Shown here: in pieces, positions 48,526-57,932 of the stretch
Layout: each line of letters begins with the position of its first letter
Numbering within the stretch: the stretch's first letter is position 1
Source: Polytrichum commune
Taxonomy: Eukaryota; Streptophyta; Polytrichopsida; Polytrichales; Polytrichaceae
Reading direction: 5' to 3'
Length of the DNA stretch: 64,000 bases
NCBI GenBank assembly: GCA_950295325.1
Contig: OX485803.1
Location: forward strand, 62,509,554-62,573,553
Notes under the pieces: generated by a model
The model's input: only the letters and a program-made list of their open reading frames with translations
The model's database searches: none
What the model was told of the DNA's origin: nothing
Position numbers and translations under genes: made by a program

Positions 48526-49950
48526 TGCATCATGTGGAGGCATGAAAGTTTTTTTAAGTACTTACCAATGCCGCATAAACAAATTTGGTCCCCCCGAAGA
48601 CGTTGTACACTGTCTCACTCATCACAGTCACAGCCTTCAATACTCCTATGTAAAAGTCCATTCGGAGCTCGGTTGCCGGGCAGATTGCGAACATCGCCTC
48701 GTCCATTAGCTCCTTGGGGTGTGGAGGCGGTAACTGGTAAATTTTCTTGAACACGCTCTTCGCCTTTACAGGCAAACGCCCACTTGGTGAAGACTTCCGT
48801 GTCAAGAAATAGAGACATATAGCGCCGACCTACTTTACCCCCCTTGCTTCTTCGACGACGGCGATGCCTTCCGTCTTCGCGGGGACATATGTGCTGTGGA
48901 AGATATTGTATTCGAGATCCATCGTCGAGTTGTATAGGTCGACGACCGCTGCGGATCTCTCTTGGTCCACAATCCACAGCCACACGTTTGGCTCCAGAAG
49001 TGCATGGGACCGAAAGCTCTTGAAAGCTTTCAGGAAGCTGTCGTAGAAAGGGGTCCCCGGAGGAGGTTGTTTCCAAGAATTTGGAAATGCACGGAAATCA
49101 AAGATAGCAAAAGGACAACCCCGGGGGTCATCTCTCACAGTGACCCGCGAAGCATAGGTGTCACACTTGCCGAACTTCAATATTTGTGATGTCACAGCGC
49201 AAAACCTCGCGACACCCTCGAATTTGGCATTCTTCTTTCTATCGAGGAAGTCTTTATACAAAGTTGTCTCCCTTTCGTCGATAGAACCTTTCTTCTTGTT
49301 CTTCCTTGAGCGCTGGGCCAAGAACGAAGATGTTGCTCTTATCAATGCCTTCATTGAGACGCCATTGATGTGGTATGCTATTTTCAATCCCCTCCAGTTG
49401 TCCCACACAATGTCACCATCTGCATCTGTAAGGTTGTAGGCGGGTACCAATTTGCCTATCTCCCTCATAGCCAATGTCTTCTTCTTCCTGTATTCGCACC
49501 ATTCCTTAATATGGTACGTTGAAGGCTTCATAAACCTTGGTCGTTTGAGGAAGATTTTTGGATACGGCGCTGTCCTTCTCGGAGTCTCCTTAAGAAGGTG
49601 TTCTGCCGCCTTGTAAAGCTCGGCATCGAGCAACCCTTGGAAGGGACGGAAGAACTCTCTGAGGATTGGAGGCACCTTAATCTTCAGGTCCTCTTTGTAC
49701 TTCTTCTCCGTCTCAAGGTTGATGAGTTCTCCGTTGCTGTGTGCATGGAAGACGCACATCCAGATAGCCCAGGTCCTATCCGACAAAGTGATGAGCTTCA
49801 GTTCGCCCTTCAGATCTTGCACTGTCTTCATGCCGCTTTGCTTCATGTCAATGCTTGAGAACTTCGTCACAATCGCACTGCTGAATGCCTGCAAGTAGAA
49901 AAACAAATGAGTTGTTGAAATGAGATCAAAAAATGGAATGAGAACAGTCT

Positions 49951-50026
49951 AGTTTACGGACGCGCGTCCGTAAACTTGGAGCACAAAAAGAGTGAAGGAG
50001 AATTTACGGACGCGCGTCCGTAAATT
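49951..50026. repeat. Two palindromic repeats in the first coding intron
   Basis: 49951-49976 is AG + TTTACGGACGCG/CGCGTCCGTAAA-type palindrome + CT. 50001-50026 is the same core flanked by AA and TT. Both are perfect palindromes of 26 bp within intron 49889-50042. Confidence 0.93.
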
Positions 50027-51373
50027 CATTTGGGAATATTACCTGCCATTTGGGATTCTTGACGACTGCGTTGTCCCTCTCTTTTGGTGGACAGCCGTGC
50101 TCCTCCCACAAGGTCCTACCAGCCACGATGTTGGCTGCCCATGACGCCTCAAACGCTTTGATTTTGTTTGTCTGGTTGAGGAAGGCAGATATGGCGATGA
50201 GCTGATTGGAGTCCTCTGAATGCACGAGAAGTGCCTTCCAATATCGGATTGTGGGTTTCAGAGGGCTCTTCCAATTATTGTCTGCGAGGAGAGCTTTTGC
50301 CGCTTCCACGCTATGCTAGCCGTCCACGATGTAGAATTCCCATTGCTTAATAATTGGCCAATGTTCTGCTGTGACCTCCACGATTGGATCCTTTGGGGTC
50401 ACACATATGGTCTGCCGGTCAGCTTTCGGGTTGTTCATGATATTGTTCATCTGCCACCAGACCCCGCTCTCTTCTTGCACCCGAGTATTCATACTCTCGA
50501 TGCCCTGGTGGCATTTATAAACATCCATGTCAAATGTGAAATACCTGCCCATTGGCCAGCAGGCTTTCGTTTTTTCGTCGAACTTTTGTTGAATTTTTGT
50601 TGATAGATCAGAGTTCGGGCGTTCTCCTTTCTTCAAAAGTGGTGCGACAGTAAGGGTGGAGCTGACATCTGGACCTTCGGTAAGTCCAGATGACTCCATC
50701 TGTGAATGGGAGCGTTTACTGGATGGTCTGCTCCCTCTCGATGCTCCACTTTGAGACGGTCTTGATCCTTCCGGGACTGTCTGTGGAACACGCGGTTGTC
50801 GTTCATAAACGACTTTCTTCTTCCCTTTCCCCTTTCTGGACTCCAGGACTGCCCCATTCACTCTCGTGACATTGTTGAGGAGTCTTCCAAGTCGCTTACC
50901 CATCCAAGGTGCATTGCATGCATAGTCTTGGAATTCAGTTGCCAGATTGAAGCAACCCGCATCCGGGCTGCCATTTTCGCATTCAGCCTTGTGGAATGGA
51001 TGTCTGTGCTCATGAAGAATAATTGTGACTCTGTCATCTTGTTTTTCAAGATCTATGACGACATAGTCACCTTGGGCCACTGCACACTCTACTGACCAAT
51101 TTTTAACTCTAATCCATTTATCTACATCTATATCTTTCGTCTTCATTTGATACCCAAATCTAAGTACGAATGTGTCATTCTCAAGTTTCTCTACGTAAAC
51201 TGTCCAGTTGTCTACTGTGTCTTCGACTGGCTTGTAGTGATCGTTGTGGCTTATATCTTTGATGGCGGGTGGAAGTGGAGGCGGAAGAAACTCAAATGCA
51301 TGGTCAATTGCAGGTCTTTTTGTAGATGCCATCTGCAAATGCAAAAACAATGCTTAGCATCATGATCAATGTC

Positions 51374-51903
51374 AAGTTTACGGACGCGCGTCCGTAAACT
51401 TTCCACAGGTTGTGTTGAATTATAGTGTCAGAATGAACTATCCGAAAAGATTTTGCATATGTCAATACGAAATTTCACATGTAGTTTACGGACGCGCGTC
51501 CGTAAACTATCAACGGGTAGTTGGGGATGAGAATCTCAACTATGAACAAAGATAAGATTTAATAAGAAAGTTCTAGTTTACGAATGCACGTCCGTAAACT
51601 AGTAGTTGGGTTTACGGGGTTAGCACTAATTTACGGACGTGCGTCCGGAAACTAGGAATGGGGTTTACTTGGATGTCACTAGTTTACGGACGCGCGTCCG
51701 TAAACTAGGAGTGGGGTTTACTTGGATGTCACTAGTTTACGGACGCGCGTCCATAAACTAGGAAAATATACTGTCCATTAGTAATAATGTTGTTTTTTAA
51801 ATATATCCAGAACTTACGGACGCGCGTCCGTAAGTTCTGGATATATGTTGCATGCTTCACCCACCTGGTGCGTCAAAGTTTACAAACGCGCGTCCGTAAA
51901 CTT
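51374..51903. repeat. Cluster of eight palindromic repeats upstream of the ATG
   Basis: Copies are at 51374-51401, 51482-51509, 51573-51602, 51630-51651, 51679-51708, 51732-51761, 51801-51846 and 51876-51903. The core is TACGGACGCGCGTCCGTA. The copy at 51801-51846 is a perfect 46-bp palindrome beginning ATATATCCAGAACTTACGG. A few copies have single-arm substitutions (51573 has GAATGCACGTCC; 51732 has CCATAA). They lie 40-570 bp upstream of the ATG, probably in a 5'UTR intron. Confidence 0.93.
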
Positions 51904-52019
51904 CAAGCCCTACATTGGTTAATCTGGTCCTTGTTGAGAGGGTTCTGGAATTTCAGGAAGGTGGTTTTGTATTTCCCAAGGATCTGCAGAATGCAATTGC
52001 AGTGTTCTAGAAATCTTTC

Positions 52020-52970
52020 ATGATGCATATGATGCAAAATACAAGCAAACCAGCAAAGAACAAAAAAAACCAAGCAATCAAACAATCCAGCAATCAAACA
52101 ATCAAACCAGCAAGTAAAAAAGCAAGAAATAAACTAAAACACAATCAAACAAGCAATCTATGTACTTATGCAAGAGGCCAGCAAGTAAACAAGCAACCAC
52201 GCCAGCAAGTAAAGCAAAGCAAAGCAGCAAGCACAAGCAAATCAAACAACTGTAAGCAAGCAAACACACAAGCAAAAGAGAGAAAAAACAATCACAAGCA
52301 AGCACATAAATAAAAGATAAAAAAACAATCACAAGTAAGCACAAGCAAGCACAACCAGCTAGCAAGCACAAACAATGACACAAGCAGCAGGCAATCAAAC
52401 AATTAAACAAGCAAGTAAAAGCAAGAAATTAACTAAAACACAATCAAACAAGCAACCTATGTCATTATGCAAGAGGCCAGCAATCAAACAAGCAACCAAG
52501 CCAGCACAACAAAGCACAAGCAAGCACAACCAGCAAGCACAAGCAAAGAAAAGCAAAGCAAATCAGCAAAGCAAAGTAAAGCACAAGCAAAGAAAACACA
52601 AGCAAAGCAAAGCAAAGCACAAGCACAAAGCAAAGCAAAGCAAACCAGCAAGCACAAGAACAAACACAAACACAAACAACAAACAACCTTGTGAGGTGAC
52701 CAGGAGCGCCAATAGCAAAAGGAGCAACGCCACCAGCAAGAGGAGCGCGGAGAGCAAGAGGAGCGCCAACAGCAAGAGGAGAGCAAGAGGAGAGCAAGAG
52801 GTACGCCAACAGCAAGAGGAGAGGAGCGCGGAGAGAAGCGCCAACAACAAAAGGAACGCAGGGAGGAGAGGGTTTAGGGTGACAACAACAAACCCTAGAG
52901 AAGCAAGAGAGGAGCGTGAGAAGAATGTGAGGAAGGAGAGCGAGAGAGGGGAGGCGGAGAAATGAGAGGG
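52020..52970. repeat. AGCAA-rich low-complexity tract and purine-rich leader
   Basis: About 52025-52680 is dominated by irregular (A)AGCAA/CAAGC repeats. About 52700-52850 has repeats of the AGCAAGAGGAGCGC type. On the minus strand these are pyrimidine-rich (TTGCT, CTCCTC), consistent with a plant 5' leader. The 196- to 199-codon frames here are low complexity and are not called as genes. Confidence 0.75.
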
Positions 52971-53080
52971 TGAAAATGGGCGAATGAAACCCTAAAACCC
53001 TTAAGTACTCAAGAGGAGCCCCCCAAACGCCCCGACTCCCAACGTCCCATCCACCCCGCACCACATCGCCACGTGGCAGA
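52880..53080 (-). promoter_or_regulatory. Probable promoter/leader of the minus-strand ParB-like gene
   Basis: Minus-strand order from 53080: G-box CACGTG (53072-53077), then GAGTACTTAAGGG (TATA-like) with TTTTAGGGTTTC near 52986-53008, then pyrimidine-rich sequence with CTAGGGTTTGTTG (telo-box) at about 52885-52900. This arrangement is typical of plant core promoters followed by a CT-rich leader. The link to the gene 1.5 kb downstream (51332) requires an intron across the palindrome cluster and is inferred. Confidence 0.4.
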
Positions 53081-53099
53081 ACCCTATAGGTTCATATTG

Positions 53100-53990
53100 G
53101 AGAGGTATGTGGCACACCTCTCCTTCTTTAGTAAGACACGTTTGGAAATTACAAAAAATGTCGTATTATCCACATGTTGTCTTCTCGTTAATATGACAAA
53201 CGCTGTAAAATTGTCGTACTATTGAGCGAATAAAAAAACAAAAGAAATATGAGCTTCAAAACACACACAACGGATGTAAGCAATTATTATATATATTGTA
53301 TGAAATAATAACGTATAACTTCAAACAAATAGAAGCGTTCTCAATAATTATTAAAATAAGAGTTCAGTGATCTGAGTCTAGTGTTGCCTACCTAAGTGAA
53401 ACAAGTTGTCTAATAAAAAATTAGACAACAATGATGCATAACGTTGACGCTTTAATATTGTACGTGAAAAAACATCATCCAAATGAACCAAATGCAAATT
53501 AACATTAAAATCAAAGCCTTCTGCATTATTGATTTCCAAAACGGCATCCACCAACTCAACAACCATTATACACACTTCTTGCTCAATATCATATGCATAT
53601 AAGTATTAGTTGACATGTCACCATCATCCAGTCGCAACATCCAATTACACTAAATATCACTAACCCTATGAAAGTAAGGTACTTTTAACTGTGAACTCAA
53701 ACACTAAATTTCAACTATTAATGGTAATAAATGGAAGTGACATATAATGTGTACCATTAATTATATGATTAAAATTTAACAATGACAAAAGGAGAAGGGA
53801 CATGGTAGTAACATAGCATGTAAGATACAAATTGTAAAAACATAGCACCAGTGACAATTGGGTTCTGCACCTTGTACTCGAATATAGTCTTTGTTTAAAA
53901 TAATCTCTTGAAACCCTTATTTTCATTAAATAGTGGCAGACTTTTGGTCTGAAACCTAAATATCACCCTTATTTCATTTTTTCCATGTTC
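53100..53990. other. Non-coding, nothing recognised
   Basis: AT-rich; only short frames without motifs. Confidence 0.5.
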
Positions 53991-54095
53991 TCGTGTAAAC
54001 TAAGATCGTTAAACACAACAGATCGAGTGTCGTTGTCAACATCAATTAGTAAAATAAAATAACAAACTAAAATGCTAAACAACCACCTCTTCAAG
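53991..54095 (+). repeat. 105-bp direct repeat, copy 1
   Basis: TCGTGTAAACTAAGATCGTT ... CCACCTCTTCAAG. It is identical to 63669-63773 except for one base. The two copies bracket all the nested LTR insertions. Confidence 0.9.
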
Positions 54096-54222
54096 ATGAG
54101 GGTTTCTCTCTCCAAGCTTAAGAAACTAAAATGTCTTCTTACAAAGCTTAAGAAACTCTGAAATTCACACACAAGAGTCAAGCTATCTCTCACTCCACGA
54201 AGGGAGAATCCAAGAATGCAAG

Positions 54223-55195
54223 TGTCGCGCACCTCTCCATGAGGAGTGGCCGAAACACCATGGGCACAAGGGGGACCCCGGAGTGACACCCGGGACTTGT
54301 GGCGCCGTTGGTGAGAGGGCCCAAGTGATCCTAGTGTGGGTGAGGGCCCCGGGCGTTGGGAACGCCTCCCACCCACGAAGATTAGGAGGCACAAGGGTAA
54401 GGCCATGAGTTATGCGTAGCTCATGGCGTGGTGATTCTAGAAAGCTCAAGAACACCTCAATCGGAGGTGTGAGCTAGGAGTTATGGCCATTTGAGTGGGG
54501 CGCTGTCCCGGGACAGCGCCCTGCTACAGCAGTGCCTGGGAGTGATTCCCGGGACTGCCAAGGTTCAAACAGGCATAACTTCCTCAAGACTTGCTCAAAT
54601 GGAGCAAGTGAGGAGTCCATCGGCATCTACGTAAAGCGTAGATGAACATGGAGTGGTTGGTTGTTATGATCAGACATCATACAAGGAAGTTATGATGGTC
54701 TGAAGCTGCTGGCGGGGTTCTAGGCCCAGCAGCTAAAGGAAAATGTCCACTTGGCCCCAACTCTTGGTAGAGAGACAAGAGGTTGGTTGACGGTGGGGTA
54801 GGGGCCCCGCGTGAAGTCCTAGAGGCTTATATGGGTGAGGTGGTGTGGCCTCACCCACCCGAGACCGAACGGCAAGGCCTCCATGGGCTTTGGCCTATTG
54901 TGAGGCCATAGTTGCCTAGTATGGTTCGGGTTGTTGTAGTGTTGCTCCGGCAACGCGATGATCAACATAGGATTGGACTTCCATGGATGGAAGTCCACAT
55001 TGGGGAAATGGGTTACTGATTAAGGGATGAGTCCCGAAAGCAAAGTAGGAAGGTTGGTTCCCTCCTATGAACTATTGGTCCGGGGTAAGAGGAGCTATCC
55101 ATTAGCATGGCGGAATGCGAAGGGTTAGCGCTCGTAACCTTTGCTAGAAATGAAAATTGGCAAGATTATTAAGGGACCTAGCAAGGGTTGCGAGA
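54223..55195 (+). mobile_element. Solo LTR with GCAAG target duplication
   Basis: It is 973 bp, beginning TGTCGCGCACCTCTCCATGA and ending GGGTTGCGAGA (the terminal CA is mutated to GA). Target duplication GCAAG is at 54218-54222 and 55196-55200. It is closely related to the LTRs of the adjacent complete element but carries more differences from them than they do from each other. Confidence 0.88.
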
Positions 55196-55247
55196 GCAAG
55201 TGGTGGAGAAAGAATGCAAAGACTTTACTCATAATCTACTACACCAT

Positions 55248-56220
55248 TGTCGCGCACCTCTCCATGAGGAGTGGCCGAAACACCATGGGCACAAGGGGGA
55301 CCCCGGAGTGACACCCGGGACTTGTGGCGCCGTTGGTGAGAGGGCCCAAGTGATCCTAGTGTGGGTGAGGGCCCCGGGCGTTGGGAACGCCTCCCACCCA
55401 CAAAGACTAGGAGGCATGAGGGTGAGGCCATGAGCTATGCGTAGCTCATGGCGTAGTGATTCTAGAATGCTCAAGAACACCTCAATCGGAGGTGTGAGCT
55501 AGGAGTTATGGCCATTTGAGTGGGGCGCTGTCCCAGGACAGCGCCCTGCTACAGCAGTGCCTGGGAGTGATTCCCGGGACTGCCAAGGTTCAAACAGGCA
55601 TAACTTCCTCAAGACTTGCCCGAATGGGGCAACTGAGGAGTCCATCGGCATCTACGTGAAGCGTAGATGAAGATGGAGTGGTTGGTTGCTGGAATAAGAC
55701 ATCATACAAGGAAGTTATGATGGTCTGAAGCTGCTGGGGGCTTCTAGGCCCAGCGGCTAAGGGGAAATGTCCACTTGGCCCCAACTCTTGGTAGAGAGAC
55801 AAGAGGTTGGTTGACGGTGGGGTAGGGGCCCCGCGTAGAGTCCTAGAGGCTTATATGGGTGAGGTGGTGTGGCCTCACCCACCCGAGGCCGAACGGCACG
55901 GCCTCCATGGGCTTTGGCCCATTGTGAGGCCATAGTTGCCTAGCATGGTTCGGGTTGTTGTAGTGTTGCTCCGGCAACGCGATGATCAACATAAGATTGG
56001 ACTTCCATGGATGGAAGTCCACATCTAAGGATAGGTTACCGATTAAAGGGGTGTGTCCCGAAAGCAAAGTAGGAGGGTTGGTTCCCTCCTATGAACTATT
56101 GGTCCGGGGTAAGAGGAGCTATCCATTAGCATGGCGGAATGCGAATGGTTAGCGCTCGTAACCTTTGCTAGAAACGAAAATTGGCAAGATTGTCAAGGGG
56201 GGCTAGCAAGGGTTGCGACA
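55248..56220 (+). repeat. 5' LTR
   Basis: TGTCGCGCAC...GGTTGCGACA, with TG/CA ends. It contains a TTATATGGG stretch that may serve as TATA element. Confidence 0.9.
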
Positions 56221-56222
56221 CT

Positions 56223-56242
56223 TGGTATCAGAGCAGGGTTCC
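56223..56242 (+). promoter_or_regulatory. Primer binding site, initiator-Met tRNA
   Basis: TGGTATCAGAGCAGGGTTCC starts 2 nt after the 5' LTR. TGGTATCAGAGC is complementary to the 3' end of plant initiator methionine tRNA, the usual primer of plant gypsy and copia elements. Confidence 0.88.
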
Positions 56243-56271
56243 AAGTTTTGAGCTCGCACTTTGAGGGAAAC

Positions 56272-57222
56272 ATGGGTATAAAAAATGCGGGTTATGATGG
56301 TGAGCCCGGGGTTTCCAAAAGGTTGTGAGGCTCAAATTGGAACAAGGATCATGTGCAAATGGAGTTTGACCATACCATTGATTTTAATGGTAATGGTGGG
56401 CATGAGGGTGGATTCGGTGAGGAAAATGGAGGAGTGCTTTGAAAAGGACTCCCGCAAACCTCAAAAAACATTTGGGGCCTAGAATACCGAAAGCACCCAA
56501 AACCTTGGAGGGCATTATTGTTGGATTGAAATTCCAATTCCAAATGCTTGGAAGGTATTGATGTTGGAATGAATTTGGTGGAAATGAGGCGTTCGGGCCT
56601 CTTAAGGCGTATATGCACGCATTTCACACCCAAATGAATTGTACATCTTAGATGAACGAGTTTTCTAAGAAATACATCGTTTTAGGTGGGTTTCAAAAGC
56701 GGGTCGTGAATACCAAGTTCAAATTTCCAAAGTTTATTGAGGTTGTGGCGGGGATCATCAAAATTGCCATGAGCATCAAGGCTGATGATCCCATTAAGCA
56801 ATTTGGCGGTGCGTTACAACAATGGACGTTGAGGGGAGATAGGTACCCCGCCAAATAATACTTGTGCCGCGAACCGAATGTAAGACGATGGCATTGTGGC
56901 CAAGGCTAGTAGCCTTAAGCCGAGGCCAAGTCTTTTGTACCTTGAGGCTCAAATGAATGGGAGAAATGTCTCATGTATTGATAAAGAGGCTACCACTTCT
57001 TCTTGAGCCCAAAATTCATAAGGGAGTTGGGGTTTGCCGATTGGTAGAGCGGCCAAGCCCACCAAGGTGCGGTTTGGAAAGGGCGATCCGCATGAGACAA
57101 AGGAGGCCGCGATGCATGTAACCTTTCAACGTGGGACATTGGATTTTTGTCAAAATTTCACACCAAGTGAAATAGATAAAATGCATGTCATTGTGAAGCC
57201 CCCTTCTTTGAAACTCACATGA
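56272..57222 (+). pseudogene. Gag region, degenerate
   Basis: The ATG at 56272 opens MGIKNAGYDGEP and then hits stops. Later fragments include MNEFSKKYIVLGGFQKR (56652) and RGTLDFCQNFTPSEIDK (about 57130-57180). There is no zinc knuckle. The frame is broken repeatedly. Confidence 0.5.
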
Positions 57223-57369
57223 TAGATGTGAGGTGCAAGCCGGTGTGCTTGCGGTGCATTATGATGTGTCATAATGGCAAAGAATTGAAGTTCAAATTAA
57301 CAATGACTCCTATGGTAGGAGGACCTAAGTTGAATTTGGTCTTAATGGACCGAATAAAAAAAAGGAAAA

Positions 57370-57694
57370 CATAATGGTCGTGGTTCAATTGGAGCAACTC
57401 CAAGGAACGTATGGGGAGGCTAGGAAAGATGGGCCTCCCCCAAATAATATTGGTGTGATGTTGGTGAAATACAAGGATGTATTCACCAATGTGTTGCCCA
57501 AAAAAAAATTACCGCCAAGAAGTGAAAAATAACTTTGCTCAACGAGAGATTGAGCTCTTGAGGTATGTGGTGATAAATGAAGTTGGTGGACGAACATGAA
57601 GAATGTCAAGGCAATCCAAAAGGAGAATTGGCCCTTGATTCAAAAGGGCTTAGGTCATTTGTTGGCCTAGCCAGTTAGTACCACAACTTCATTC
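57370..57694 (+). pseudogene. Reverse transcriptase remnant lacking the catalytic core
   Basis: KYKDVFTNVLPKKLPPRSEK (the gypsy 'KDVFPEELP..LPP' entry segment), with the N-terminal finger region following, is joined within about 120 nt to GLRSFVGLASYYHNFI (the 'FLGLASYYRRFI' thumb segment, here with a TAG). The palm, including the YxDD active site (about 150 residues), is absent. The segment ends where an inverted copy has been inserted. Confidence 0.7.
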
Positions 57695-57932
57695 GAGATG
57701 AAGTTTTTTACATTCAACAACACCTTTTGGCCCACCTCATACTCCACTTCGCGTCTTCCGGCATTGACTTGTTTTTCATAGCGTTTTTGGGCTTTCTCCA
57801 ACAACAACTTGGTCTTCTCCAAAACTTGTTCACGCTTTTTGGCTAAGTCCTCACCATCGTTACCCGCACGTTTGGTAGCCATCTCTCCTTCAAAGTGCTA
57901 GCTCAAAGACGAAACCCTGCTCTGATACCACG
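57692..57932 (-). pseudogene. Inverted gag-integrase fusion fragment with PBS
   Basis: On the minus strand, after the inverted LTR come a PBS (57930-57911) and an ORF MATKRAGNDGEDLAKKREQVLEKTK... GQKVLLNVKN (57882-57667). The first ten residues match the gag start of the main element (MGIKNAGYDGE). From DLAKKREQ onward it matches the integrase C-terminal region at about 61020-61180. The junction falls at GATGGTGAG, present in both places. Confidence 0.75.

Larger units (their letters stand above)
46843..51332 (-). pseudogene. ParB-like / permuted methyltransferase-like gene with coiled-coil tail
   Basis: Coding exons 51332-50043 (1290 nt), 49888-48566 (1323 nt) and 48246-46843 (1404 nt) each have a length divisible by three and join in phase 0, giving about 1338 codons. 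The ATG directly follows an acceptor (TTTGCAG|ATG). Around codon 339 the frame reads YIVDG-stop-HSVEAAKALL; with Gln at the stop it would be a ParB-type DGQH motif. Codons about 700-780 hold FAIFDFRAFPNSW and EPNVWLWIV. Just across the exon 2/3 junction is VYNVFGGTKFVYAAL then MLGLHVNSFVGAGD, resembling SAM-binding motif I (FxGxG). The tail is acidic and proline-rich, with a coiled coil at about codons 1120-1200 (EEHARKMAAIQAEMEQARLE). Three in-frame TAGs (50316, 48830, 47143) interrupt it. The architecture parallels the plus-strand gene at 41.5-45.4 kb. The tail is unique to this one. Domain calls are inferred from motifs. Confidence 0.6.

Noticed and set aside
52375-53064. 196- and 199-codon ORFs on opposite strands
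   Set aside because: Both are translations of AGCAA/AGGAGCG low-complexity repeats.
54183-55431. Repeated ORFs with 'GPSPTLGSLGPSHQRRHKSRVSLRGPPCAHG'-like content
   Set aside because: These recur at each LTR copy (34.0, 54.3, 55.3, 58.7, 62.5 kb) and are antisense or sense readings of LTR sequence, not genes.
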